Assembly (NCBI GenBank): GCA_004353515.1
Contig: SMNZ01000001.1
Location: forward strand, 62,001-126,000
Reading direction: 5' to 3'
DNA from: Alteromonadaceae bacterium M269
GTDB lineage: Bacteria > Pseudomonadota > Gammaproteobacteria > Enterobacterales > Alteromonadaceae
Length of the DNA: 64,000 bases
Both the position numbers and the translations under genes were made by a program. The notes below the pieces were generated by a model, which was not told where the DNA came from, made no database searches, and was given only the letters and a program-made list of their open reading frames with translations. Shown one piece after another: positions 35,716 through 44,667 of this stretch. The first letter of the stretch is position 1, and every line of letters starts with the position of its first letter.

Positions 35716-38064
35716 TTAAAAGCCTTGAGTTGCTATGAGTTTATCGACAGCATCGACGATACGTTCTGGCGTCGCAGGCGTGCTGAGTTCAGGATCAACC
35801 TGATAATCAGACAGGCTTGAAATAGCATCTTTAATGGCACTCCAAACCGACATTGCCAACATAAAGGGCGGTTCACCAACAGCTTTTGAATTGTATATGC
35901 TGTCTTCTTCATTGGCTCTTGGGTAGAGATCTACGTTAAATACTTCCGGTGTATCACCAATTGCGGGGATCTTATAGGTTGCTGGGTTGTTACTAATAAG
36001 CCTTCCCGTTTCATCCCATTTCAAATCTTCGGTTGTTAACCAACCCATACCTTGAATGAAACCACCTTCAATTTGTCCAATATCAATGGCCGGGTTAATG
36101 CTGTTACCAACATCATGCAGAATGTCTACGCGTTCGACCTTGGTTTCACCGGTTAACGTATCTATGCTGACCTCTGACACCGAAGCACCGTTGGCGAAGT
36201 AGAAGAAAGGACGTCCTTTGGCTTCTTCTCGGTTGTAATGAATTTTAGGGGTTTTATAAAACCCGGATGCAGAGAGCGATATACGTGACATGTAAGCTTG
36301 TTGTACAAGTTCACTGAATTCAATGCCATGTTCGCCAAGTGTGACTTTTTGATCTTCGAACTTAACCTGTTCTGCGTCGCCTTTAACCTGCTCAGCATAG
36401 AATGCAGCTAAGCGCTCTTTCACTGTGATACAAGCATTTTGCGCGGCTTTACCATTGATATCTGTCCCACTAGATGCTGCGGTGGGGGAGGTGTTAGGTA
36501 CCTTATCAGTTCGCGTCGACGTTACTTCGATAAAATCGATAGGTAAACCAAATTCATTAGCAACAATTTGTGCGATCTTAGTATGTAAGCCCTGGCCCAT
36601 CTCAGTGCCGCCATGGTTAATCTGGATACTTCCGTCGGTGTAAATATGCAGTAACGCACCAGCCTGATTGAGGTGCTTTGCAGTAAAAGAGATGCCGAAT
36701 TTAACCGGTGTTAGCGCCAATCCTTTCTTAATAATTGGGCTAGTTTCGTTAAAAGCCCTGATTGCCTCTCGTCGACTCCAGTAATCAGAAGACGCTTCCA
36801 GTTTTTCTATTAAATCAGGAAGTAGGTTGTGTTCAACCTGCATCCCATAGTGTGTCGTATTTCGCTTATCGTCGTCATACAAATTGCGTTTGCGAATCGT
36901 TAAGGGATCTTCTTTCAGTTGTCGGGCAATAGCATCCATCATTGCCTCGGCAACTAGCATACCCTGAGGTCCGCCAAAGCCTCGGAAAGCAGTATGTGAA
37001 ACCTGATTTAATTTACATCTTAAACCTTCGATTTCGCAGTTTGCTAAGTAGTATGCATTGTCGGCATGGAACATGGCTCTATCGACTATTGCATCGGAGA
37101 GATCCGGTGAGTGACCACAATTACCAGCAACCTCTATTTTCGTTGCTTGTATCAAGCCTTCTTCATTGAAACCTAACGAAAAGCTGTTGGAAAAGGGGTG
37201 GCGCTTACCCGTGGTTATCATGTCTTGCATACGAGGCAAACGCAGTTTAACCGCTCGTTGGTTACGTTGCGCAAATAGGGCTGCCAAACAGGCCCATTGA
37301 GCTGCTTGGGTTTCTTTGCCGCCAAAGCCACCGCCCATTCGACGCATATCAACAGTCACTTTGTGCAGCTTGACGTCTAATACTTCGGCAACAAGCTTTT
37401 GCACTTCACTCGGGTGTTGGCTGGATGTATAGATCATCATGCGGCCTTGCTCTTCTGGCAAAGCTAACGATACCTGGCCTTCTAAGTACAAGTGTTCTTG
37501 TCCACCCACGTCGAACTGTTGGGTTATTTGATGTTGGCTAGAGGCGTAGCTTTCAGCGAAATCTCCACGCATCATTGAATACGGCGGCCTGACGTAGTGC
37601 TCTTTTTCTTTGGCATCAGCAACGCTTAAGCAGGCTGGTTCTGAGTTCTCATCACTTGTTTTTATCTGCGCCTTTAGAGCTGCTTGTCTCGCTTGAGTGA
37701 CGCTTTCTGCTAATACCGCGAACACAGGTTGACCATGAAATTTGATTTGACCGTCTGCGAGGATTGGATCTCCGTCGAAGACTGGGGCAATATCTGTATG
37801 CCCCGGAACATCATCAACCGTGATGATATCAATAACGCCAGGCGCTTTGCGAACCTCTGTCAGGTTAATCTCGATAATGCGGCCAGAGGATTGATTTGCT
37901 GTTCCTACGGCAGCATAAGCAATATTAACTTGCTCAGGAATATCGTCTGTGTACCGTGCTTTCCCGCTAACTTGTCTTGTTGCGCTTTCGTGTTTGGTTG
38001 ATTTGCCAATACGTCCTTGCTTATCACTTATTGGTGATTCTGGTAGTTCAATAAGTTTACGCAT
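35716..38064 (-). CDS. xdhB: Xanthine dehydrogenase molybdopterin-binding subunit
   Basis: Catalytic subunit oxidising hypoxanthine and xanthine to urate. 782 residues, standard for two-subunit bacterial enzymes. GKARYTDDIPEQVNIAYAA near residue 35, RMGGGFGGKETQA near 243, the substrate Arg region HTAFRGFGGPQGMLV near 355, TEMGQGLHTKIAQI near 483 and the active-site Glu motif KAVGEPPFMLAMSV near 735. It overlaps xdhA by 8 bp. Confidence 0.96.
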   Translation of the reverse strand: MRKLIELPESPISDKQGRIGKSTKHESATRQVSGKARYTDDIPEQVNIAYAAVGTANQSSGRIIEINLTEVRKAPGVIDIITVDDVPGHTDIAPVFDGDPILADGQIKFHGQPVFAVLAESVTQARQAALKAQIKTSDENSEPACLSVADAKEKEHYVRPPYSMMRGDFAESYASSQHQITQQFDVGGQEHLYLEGQVSLALPEEQGRMMIYTSSQHPSEVQKLVAEVLDVKLHKVTVDMRRMGGGFGGKETQAAQWACLAALFAQRNQRAVKLRLPRMQDMITTGKRHPFSNSFSLGFNEEGLIQATKIEVAGNCGHSPDLSDAIVDRAMFHADNAYYLANCEIEGLRCKLNQVSHTAFRGFGGPQGMLVAEAMMDAIARQLKEDPLTIRKRNLYDDDKRNTTHYGMQVEHNLLPDLIEKLEASSDYWSRREAIRAFNETSPIIKKGLALTPVKFGISFTAKHLNQAGALLHIYTDGSIQINHGGTEMGQGLHTKIAQIVANEFGLPIDFIEVTSTRTDKVPNTSPTAASSGTDINGKAAQNACITVKERLAAFYAEQVKGDAEQVKFEDQKVTLGEHGIEFSELVQQAYMSRISLSASGFYKTPKIHYNREEAKGRPFFYFANGASVSEVSIDTLTGETKVERVDILHDVGNSINPAIDIGQIEGGFIQGMGWLTTEDLKWDETGRLISNNPATYKIPAIGDTPEVFNVDLYPRANEEDSIYNSKAVGEPPFMLAMSVWSAIKDAISSLSDYQVDPELSTPATPERIVDAVDKLIATQGF

Positions 38065-39496
38065 GGCTGATTACTCGTGTTTGAATTCTTGCCGTTGACG
38101 GGTTCGTTTCCAACCAGAAACGACGCCAAAGGTTAGTGATCATTTTTTGGCGGTATTCGGCACTAGCCCTGACATCATCAATGGGCTGAAATGCTTGAGA
38201 TAGTATCTCTGTGCCGAGTTCATAAGTTGATTTGGCTGCCCAGTTTTTACCCTCCAGTTGCTTTAACTCAACGGCTTTAATAGGCGTTGCTGCGACGCCT
38301 CCAAAACCACTACTGATGCGAGTAATTTGGTGCTTGTCATCAAACTCAATATTAAAGACTGCGCATACCGCTGAAATGTCGTCTTCCATTCTCTTAGAGA
38401 CTTTATAGGCTCTAGATATCGAATCTTGAGGTAAGTAAGGAATAAAAATGGATTCTATCCATTCATCAGTGGCAAGCTGTGTTTGCCTGTAATTTGTGAA
38501 GAACGAATTTATGTCAATATTACGTTTATTTTCACCATTATCGACGACAATTGAGGCATTTAATGCCAAAAGAGCAGGTGGCATATCACCGATAGGAGAT
38601 GCGTTTGCGACATTACCGCCCAACGTTGCCTGATTGCGAATAGGCATAGAAGCAAAACGCCAGTGCAATTCATCCAGCATAGGGAAATGCTTAAGTAAGA
38701 GTGGCTTTAACTTATTCAAAGGAACAGCTGCGCCAATGCGAACGCCGTTTTCCTCTTCCTGCAACACGTTAAGCTCAGGAACTTGGCTCACGCTAATGAG
38801 TTGATTAAGGGTTTTAAGCTGTTGAGTTGATTCGAGAGCGAGGTCTGTACTACCTGCAAATAACCTTGCATCTGGATGATTTCGTTTAAGGTTAGCTAAA
38901 GCTTGACGTGTTTTCGGTGTGTATAAACCGTCTATGCCTTGTTGCTCTCTCGGCAGGGCATCGAGCTGAGCTAAGGTTCTCTCTTCTTCTAAATCAAATT
39001 TATCGGGCTGTTTGTTATGACACGCGTTGAGCGTAGCGTCGATAATCGGTCTGTAGCCTGTGCAACGACAAAGGTTGCCCGATAGTGCATGCAAAACATC
39101 GTCTCGATTGGGTTCGTTGCTTTGATGGTAGAGAGCGAACATAGACATTACGAAGCCAGGTGTACAAAAACCACATTGAGATGCATGAAAATCTACCAGC
39201 GATTGCTGAACAGGGTGCAGCTCTTCGCCTTTTGCTAAATGCTCAACGGTGATTAGCTGTTTGCCTTCAAGTGCTGATAAAAAAGTGACGCAGCTATTAA
39301 CAGCTTTATACTCGAGCTTTTTACCGCTGTCGTTCTTTTCGGCAATAACAACTGTACAGGCACCGCAATCGCCTGAAGCACAGCCTTCTTTGCTTCCAGT
39401 GAGCTTTTTATTTTCTCGCAAATAGTTAAGTAGCGTTAAGTCAGGAGGGACATCACTGATTTGTTCTACTTCATTATTCAGCATAAAACTAATCAT
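38057..39496 (-). CDS. xdhA: Xanthine dehydrogenase small subunit (2Fe-2S and FAD)
   Basis: Electron-transfer subunit. 479 residues: plant-type 2Fe-2S cluster GCASGDCGACTVV near residue 38 and second cluster CGFCTPGFVMSMF plus GNLCRCTGYRPI around 107-150. The FAD domain has DARLFAGSTDLAL near 213 and NQATLGGNVANASPIGD near 287. First gene of the purine operon; AGGAG precedes the ATG. A RutR-type box lies 68-83 bp upstream and contains the TTGACC hexamer that is the best candidate -35. Confidence 0.96.
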   Translation of the reverse strand: MISFMLNNEVEQISDVPPDLTLLNYLRENKKLTGSKEGCASGDCGACTVVIAEKNDSGKKLEYKAVNSCVTFLSALEGKQLITVEHLAKGEELHPVQQSLVDFHASQCGFCTPGFVMSMFALYHQSNEPNRDDVLHALSGNLCRCTGYRPIIDATLNACHNKQPDKFDLEEERTLAQLDALPREQQGIDGLYTPKTRQALANLKRNHPDARLFAGSTDLALESTQQLKTLNQLISVSQVPELNVLQEEENGVRIGAAVPLNKLKPLLLKHFPMLDELHWRFASMPIRNQATLGGNVANASPIGDMPPALLALNASIVVDNGENKRNIDINSFFTNYRQTQLATDEWIESIFIPYLPQDSISRAYKVSKRMEDDISAVCAVFNIEFDDKHQITRISSGFGGVAATPIKAVELKQLEGKNWAAKSTYELGTEILSQAFQPIDDVRASAEYRQKMITNLWRRFWLETNPSTARIQTRVISHA

Positions 39497-39563
39497 GCCA
39501 TACTCCTACTTCACCTTTTTGATTGTTGCCGATAAAAGTTTAGTAGGCTATAGTCACAAAAAC

Positions 39564-39579
39564 CAGACCACTTGGTCAA
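39564..39579. promoter_or_regulatory. RutR-type operator in the xdhA/rutR divergent promoter
   Basis: CAGACCACTTGGTCAA contains the exact dyad GACCA-N2-TGGTC and matches the E. coli RutR consensus TTGACCANNTGGTCAA at 14 of 16 positions. On the minus strand it supplies TTGACC, followed after about 18 bp by a weak -10-like GACTAT, so bound protein would occlude xdhA transcription. The gene next door encodes the RutR-like protein. Confidence 0.75.
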
Positions 39580-39749
39580 CATTTTTTTAGCCAGATGTTA
39601 ATAATCACTTAATGTTAAATCACTGGTTTTTGTTTTGTGCTTTTGCACCTGATGTCAACAAACTCTAGTATATGTTTCTTGCCACTTGAAATATTCGGCA
39701 ATCTGTATATTGCCACATCGGCTAACAAGCTATTGCAACAAGGTGTTTA

Positions 39750-40388
39750 ATGACAAAAGAACCGAAAGCAGGCGCAATTCGGCAACACAATAAACAACGG
39801 ATTTTAGCTGCCGCGGAGGAAGCATTCGCTGAGCATGGTTTTAAAGGTACGAGTGTTCAGAAAATAGCGGATATGGCTGGGCTACCTAAAACCAATGTCC
39901 TCTACTACTTTAATTCCAAACAAGGGCTATATATTGCTGTTTTAGAGCAAATTCTGAGTTTATGGAATTCTGCTTTTGATAGCGCCACTGTCGAAGATGA
40001 TCCTGCTGAAGTACTCGCACAATACATATCCGATAAAATGCGGATATCTCAGGAAAAACCTCAGGGGTCTAAGATATTCGCCTTGGAGATTATCAACGGT
40101 GCGCATAACTTAACGGATTTCTTTAAGCATAATCACGTGAGTTGGATGCAAAGTCGGGTAGGAGTTATCCAACAGTGGATTGACCAAGGGAAAATAGACA
40201 CACAAGACCCTTACTATTTGTTATTCCATATCTGGTCGTGTAGCCAACATTATGCTGATTTTTCGGCGCAAATTACTGAGTTAAAAGGCAGCAAGATGAA
40301 CGCGCAAGACTTCGAACAAGCAACCCGGAGCTTAGTACAGCTAATTCTAAAAGGCTGTGGCTTATCTGTACCGTCGAAATATGCATAA
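39750..40388 (+). CDS. rutR: RutR-like TetR-family regulator
   Basis: 212-residue TetR-family repressor. The HTH is at about residues 15-60 (ILAAAEEAFAEHGFKGTSVQ, IADMAGLPKTNVLYYFNSK), followed by LYIAVLEQILSLWNSAF and the RutR-type ligand domain with LLFHIWSCSQHYADF near 155, closely paralleling E. coli RutR. RutR in E. coli binds uracil/thymine and controls pyrimidine and purine breakdown. Here the gene is divergent from the xanthine dehydrogenase operon and followed by puuE, so its ligand may be a purine intermediate (inference). AAGGTG precedes the ATG. Confidence 0.85.
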   Translation: MTKEPKAGAIRQHNKQRILAAAEEAFAEHGFKGTSVQKIADMAGLPKTNVLYYFNSKQGLYIAVLEQILSLWNSAFDSATVEDDPAEVLAQYISDKMRISQEKPQGSKIFALEIINGAHNLTDFFKHNHVSWMQSRVGVIQQWIDQGKIDTQDPYYLLFHIWSCSQHYADFSAQITELKGSKMNAQDFEQATRSLVQLILKGCGLSVPSKYA

Positions 40389-40425
40389 AGCGATATATTG
40401 TTAACAACAAACTGATTCCTGACTA

Positions 40426-41331
40426 ATGACACAGAATTACCCAAGAGACCTTATTGGCTACGGCCAAAATACACCAAACCCTGAATGGCCTAATAAAGCG
40501 CGTATAGCACTTCAATTTGTGCTGAATTACGAAGAAGGTAGCGAAAACTGCATACTCCATGGCGATGAAAAGTCGGAGGTCTTTTTATCTGAAATTATCG
40601 GTGCTCAAGCCTATGAAGACCGGCACTTGAGCATGGAATCTATCTATGAATACGGAAGCCGATCAGGCTTTTGGCGCTTACATAGACTTTTTACAGAACA
40701 TAATCTTCCTTTAACGGTTTTCGGCGTCACAATGGCGTTACAACGTAACCCTGAGGCTTTGCAGGCTATGTTGGATGCTGATTGGGAAATAGCCAGTCAC
40801 GCAATGCGGTGGATCCACTATCAAGATATGGATATCGAAAAAGAAAGACGGTTAATGGAAGAATCTATTGCACTGCATGAAAAGTTAGTTGGGAAAAAGC
40901 CCGCTGGTTGGTATACCGGTAGAACTAGTCCTAATACCTTAGCGTTAGTCGCTGAGCGAAATGATATTTTGTATTGCGCAGATTCGTATGCGGACGATCT
41001 ACCGTATTATGATCGTCATTACAGTAAGCCTCTGCTTATTGTGCCTTACACGTTGGATACTAATGATATGCGCTTTGCCTCTGCACAAGGGTTTAACAGT
41101 GGTGAGCAGTTTTATCAGTACCTAAAAGACGCATTCGATGTGCTTTATGAAGAAGGCGAAACTTCACCGAAAATGCTCTCAATTGGATTACATTGCCGTA
41201 TTGTTGGGCGTCCTGCCAGATTTGCTGCACTCAAGCGATTTGTCGAGTACGTACAACAACACGACGATGTTTGGGTTTGTACTCGTGAGCAAATTGCTAA
41301 ACACTGGCGTGATAAATTCCCATCAACGTAA
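40426..41331 (+). CDS. puuE: Allantoinase (polysaccharide deacetylase-type)
   Basis: Metal-independent allantoinase that opens allantoin to allantoate. 301 residues. The start YPRDLIGYGQNTPNPEWP followed by RIALQFVLNYEEGSE is diagnostic of PuuE within the NodB/polysaccharide deacetylase fold, as are EYGSRSGFWRL and SHAMRWIHYQDM. It lies 37 bp after rutR. It completes the guanine-to-allantoate set at this locus; the next enzymes are at 60877-63364. Confidence 0.94.
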   Translation: MTQNYPRDLIGYGQNTPNPEWPNKARIALQFVLNYEEGSENCILHGDEKSEVFLSEIIGAQAYEDRHLSMESIYEYGSRSGFWRLHRLFTEHNLPLTVFGVTMALQRNPEALQAMLDADWEIASHAMRWIHYQDMDIEKERRLMEESIALHEKLVGKKPAGWYTGRTSPNTLALVAERNDILYCADSYADDLPYYDRHYSKPLLIVPYTLDTNDMRFASAQGFNSGEQFYQYLKDAFDVLYEEGETSPKMLSIGLHCRIVGRPARFAALKRFVEYVQQHDDVWVCTREQIAKHWRDKFPST

Positions 41332-41476
41332 AGTAAAGATTTATTAGGTATACAAATATATATCTGTATATGGCGTGATATCTTCGTTAGAGAAAAGTTT
41401 TGATATCTTCGCTTTCGTGAACCATTATAAACTCTAGGTGCTGTTGAGCTTAGATATAGTGAGAGGGGATTTCGTT

Positions 41477-41782
41477 ATGAAGTTTATGATGACCGGTGTT
41501 GTTATTTCAGTAGCCACCTTTATGTTTGTGTTACCGGCTTCTGCGTCAGAAAATGCAGTTAAGAAGGAGCAACCTATTGCTCAAGCATTGAGTAAAAAGA
41601 TTAATAAAGAAATTCGTACCTGCATGGAAAATGGTACGAAGCATACACACGCTTATGAGCAGCAAAAACACTTAAAAATGATGATGCCTAAGACTTATGA
41701 AAAGTGTGAGCAAGGTGTTAGTTCAGCCTGCCAGATGACGGCATCTGTTCTTGCTGCTATGGAAACTAATCAAAGCAAGTAG
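41477..41782 (+). CDS. Small exported protein, unknown
   Basis: 101 residues with signal peptide MKFMMTGVVISVATFMFVLP...SASA; mature part about 76 residues, Lys/Met-rich, with three cysteines (TCMENG, YEKCEQG, SACQMTA). ATG 41477 has GAGGGGAT at 8 bp, which decides it over an upstream start. No family recognised. Confidence 0.6.
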   Translation: MKFMMTGVVISVATFMFVLPASASENAVKKEQPIAQALSKKINKEIRTCMENGTKHTHAYEQQKHLKMMMPKTYEKCEQGVSSACQMTASVLAAMETNQSK

Positions 41783-41816
41783 AAGCTCCTTAGAAAAGCT
41801 CGTATATCTTCTTAAG

Positions 41817-42518
41817 CTAAGGCTTAATTTCTATTTCCTCTACGTTGGGTAATAGCGGGTTAATTTTTTGAATAACCTCTTTACCCAATTGACTGTCGAT
41901 ATTACACACAAAGTGATGGCTCAAATTGTTGATGACAATTTTGGGTTCGAGCTGATCGGCTTGATCAGTGAATCGAGAAGCTAATATCGGTCTAATAATC
42001 AGAGCCTGTCCTGGGAATAAATCAATACGACCTGCAAGCAGCTTTCTCAAGTTAACCGTATCGTCAAAGCTTTCGTCTACGCTTGCTCTAGTCAATAAGT
42101 CATCAAACTCTTGCCCATAGCTGAAGCCTCTAGTAACACCAATGCTGTATCTCAGCGCATCTTCTACTGAATTGAGTTTAATCGGGTTGTCCTTTCTCCC
42201 CCAGAGATAAGAGATATCTGCATGGTAAGGTCGTGAGTATTGCCAACGTTTTTGTCGTTCTTGATTTTTAACCCAGCCAAAAGAACAGATATCCTGTGTA
42301 TCTAGCATTTGTTTGATTTTGGTCCAGGAGTAAATCTTAATTTCAAACGGTTGGCCAGCGTCTCGCAACGCACCTAATATAAGCTCACCATGAATACCGT
42401 AGTTTTCATCAGATAAATCAATTGATGGCGGGAAGTCTGATATAGCGATAACTATTGGTTTTGCCTTGGTTAGTAACGAGGTACTGATAAGTAAGAGAAA
42501 AACCAAGGCTTGATACAT
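41817..42518 (-). CDS. Periplasmic solute-binding protein (SBP_bac_3-like)
   Basis: 233-residue exported protein of the amino-acid/polar-solute binding fold. Signal peptide to about residue 19 (MYQALVFLLLISTSLLTKA), then IVIAISDFPPSIDL, YGIHGELILGALRDAG and WQYSRPYHADISYLWGRKD, typical of the family. No permease or ATPase genes adjoin, so it may be an orphan binding protein or signalling sensor and not part of an ABC importer. Confidence 0.75.
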   Translation of the reverse strand: MYQALVFLLLISTSLLTKAKPIVIAISDFPPSIDLSDENYGIHGELILGALRDAGQPFEIKIYSWTKIKQMLDTQDICSFGWVKNQERQKRWQYSRPYHADISYLWGRKDNPIKLNSVEDALRYSIGVTRGFSYGQEFDDLLTRASVDESFDDTVNLRKLLAGRIDLFPGQALIIRPILASRFTDQADQLEPKIVINNLSHHFVCNIDSQLGKEVIQKINPLLPNVEEIEIKP

Positions 42519-42608
42519 CCGTTAATTCCTTTCAATAGTATTTCCGCAAGAAACATGAGAAGGGTATTACTCAATTGGCTATAAAACAAGCAATAGGTTA
42601 TCTAAAAC

Positions 42609-43511
42609 TTAACTTACTTTCCTGTATTGCGAGGGGCTGTAACCTGTATTGTTTTTAAATAGCTTGGTGAAGTGTGCGGGGTATTCAAAGCCGAGGTCGT
42701 AGGCTATCTGGCTAATTGTTTGACTTGAACCCAGAAGTTTATTCTTTGCTAGCTCAATAACAAAAAGTTGGATATGTTCCTTCGCTGTTTTTCCTGTTTC
42801 TTTCTTTAATAAATCGCTCAGATAGTTTGGTGACATACCTAATTGCTTACCGCAGTATGCAACGCTGGGAAGACCATGTTCGACAACGTCAAGGTTCGCA
42901 TAGTAATGCCTTAGAAAGGACTCAAACTCTGCTAACTTATCTTTGTTGAAGTTAGAACGTGTAAAAAACTGACGATCATAAAACCTTGAGCAATAGTTGA
43001 GTAAGAGCTCTAGGCTGCCACAGATAAGTCGTTCGGTATGCTTATCAATGTTGTTGTCTAACTCCTTTAAGATGTTATCAATAAGTGCTCTTACAGTTTG
43101 TATTTCACTTTCTGATATATGCAAGGCTTCGTTGATATCATAAGAAAAGAATGTGTATTGATGTATCTTATTTCCTAAAGATGTGCGTCTTATCAAATCT
43201 GGGTGAAATATAACGGTCCAGCCCTGAACTGGTTCATCTATTGATGCCTCGATTGGGCTGATAACTTGTTCTGGGGCAAGAAAAACCATCATTCCATCAT
43301 TAAAATCGTAGATACCACGACCGTATTTCATGCGACCAGATAACCCATGTTTCATTGAGACGATATACATGTTTGTCATGTAGGCAAATTCTATTGAGCC
43401 TAAATCTAGACAGTGGTTGGGTATCACCATGGCTAACGGGTGTTTGGGGCTGTTTACGCCGAGTAACTTGGTAATATCCGAGACAGATTTTAAGTGAATG
43501 ATATCGCTCAT
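42609..43511 (-). CDS. AraC-family regulator (left arm of mirror locus)
   Basis: 300-residue AraC-family activator: an N-terminal cupin-like domain (LKSVSDITKLLGVNSPKHPL start; GWTVIFHPDLIRRTSLG) and a C-terminal double HTH from about residue 195 (LGMSPNYLSDLLKKETGKTA and ISQIAYDLGFEYPAHFTKLF). It is a clear paralogue of the regulator at 45584-46492, sharing SPKHPL, SDLLKKETG and YDLGFEYP-type segments. Located downstream of the broken SDR gene in the same direction. Confidence 0.9.
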   Translation of the reverse strand: MSDIIHLKSVSDITKLLGVNSPKHPLAMVIPNHCLDLGSIEFAYMTNMYIVSMKHGLSGRMKYGRGIYDFNDGMMVFLAPEQVISPIEASIDEPVQGWTVIFHPDLIRRTSLGNKIHQYTFFSYDINEALHISESEIQTVRALIDNILKELDNNIDKHTERLICGSLELLLNYCSRFYDRQFFTRSNFNKDKLAEFESFLRHYYANLDVVEHGLPSVAYCGKQLGMSPNYLSDLLKKETGKTAKEHIQLFVIELAKNKLLGSSQTISQIAYDLGFEYPAHFTKLFKNNTGYSPSQYRKVS

Positions 43512-43539
43512 CGTTTGTGCGTGAAATGCTCTAAACTTA

Positions 43540-44442
43540 TTAGTTGAACTCTACACCTGTTAGTTGCTCCGATAAATACCAGAGTTTTTCTTCAACAGCT
43601 TGGTTTTTAGCTCGTTCACTTGTAGCCACTTTTACCGGATCACCTTTAAGCTCAAACAAACCGGATGGACCATAAAAATCACCAGAAACCACATCGGGAT
43701 CAAATCCAGCCCGCAGTGTTGGTAATACACCTTGCTCAACATCTTGAGATAAAAAGCCATTTATAAACTTAACAAATGGAACGTGCCTCTGCAGTTCAGT
43801 TCTCGTAGCGCCTGGATGAGCGGCAACTACTGTCGGAGCATTGGTTTCTTTTTCAAATCGGCGCTTGAGGCCATTTAGGAAATACAAGTTAGCTAGCTTA
43901 CTGTCGCCGTACGCTCTATTGGTATCATACTTTCGTTTTTGCCAGTTGAGATCGCCCAAATCAATCTTGCCGTACTTATGCATAATGCTCGGAAGTATGA
44001 CAAGTCGGGATTTAGGTGTCGCTTTTAATAGCGGCAGTAAATGCGCTGTTAATGCAAAGTGTCCTAGATGATTTGTCCCCATTTGTACCTCAAATCCATC
44101 TTTAGTTTGTGAATAAGGGCAAGCCATTATTCCGGCGTTGTTTATGAGCACGTCTAGCCGCTGATGTGTCTGGATTATTGAATTCGCAAATTGATTAACA
44201 GCGGCTAGGTCAGTTAAATCCAGATGACTTGCAACAATATCGGCAGACGGCTTTTCCGTTTTTATTTTCTGAATGACCTAGTCAGCTTTAACTAGGTTTC
44301 TGGCTCCAATGATGACTATGGCGTTTTTGTTGGCTAACACTCTAGCTGCTTCTGCACCTATTCCACTCGTTGCCCCGGTAATAACGACAACTCGGCCCGT
44401 TAAGTCTTCAATTCTGTCTGTATTCCAAGTTTCTTTAGCCAT
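43540..44442 (-). pseudogene. SDR oxidoreductase interrupted by an amber codon
   Basis: Reading from ATG 44442, the frame gives a normal SDR N-terminus (MAKETWNTDRIEDLTGRVVV, then ITGATSGIGAEAARVL) up to RNLVKAD, meets TAG at 44278-44280 (codon 55), then continues in the same frame with VIQKIKTEKPSADI, LINNAGIMACPY and the rest to a stop at 43540. There is no frameshift; a single CAG-to-TAG change would explain it. An internal ATG at 44151 would give a 203-residue fragment lacking the cofactor-binding half. The intact length would be 300 residues, the same as the paralogue at 44668. Confidence 0.88.
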
Positions 44443-44667
44443 GGTGTATATCTCTTAGGCAGTACTTTTTATTACGACAGATGCTATAGAGACCCGAATC
44501 CCGATGTTTATACAAACTCCAGAAATACTTATCTATTTTACAGGTGCGTAATTTGAAACAGATGAGAAAGCGTGTTTTGTATACAAGTAACCGTACTTCG
44601 TATAACTCGATTATGAGCAGTGACCTGTACTTTAGTCACCACAAATTAACTAGAGGAGTAGAATGGT
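44443..44667. promoter_or_regulatory. Shared divergent promoter region of the mirror locus
   Basis: 225 bp between the two opposed SDR genes. TATACAAA at 44509-44516 and TTTGTATA at 44576-44583 form an 8-bp inverted repeat spaced by 59 bp, a possible pair of regulator half-sites serving both directions. AGAGGAG at about 44652-44658 is the ribosome site of the plus-strand SDR. Confidence 0.4.

Noticed and set aside
40250-40444. Minus-strand open frame opposite the rutR 3' end
   Set aside because: Lies antisense to a well-conserved regulator and the start of puuE; coding signal is entirely on the plus strand.
41138-41347. 69-codon frame overlapping the end of puuE
   Set aside because: Alternative frame of a conserved enzyme; no independent evidence.
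43084-43100. GCTCTTACAG resembling the REP head
   Set aside because: Inside the AraC coding sequence without a matching inverted unit or hairpin; taken as chance.
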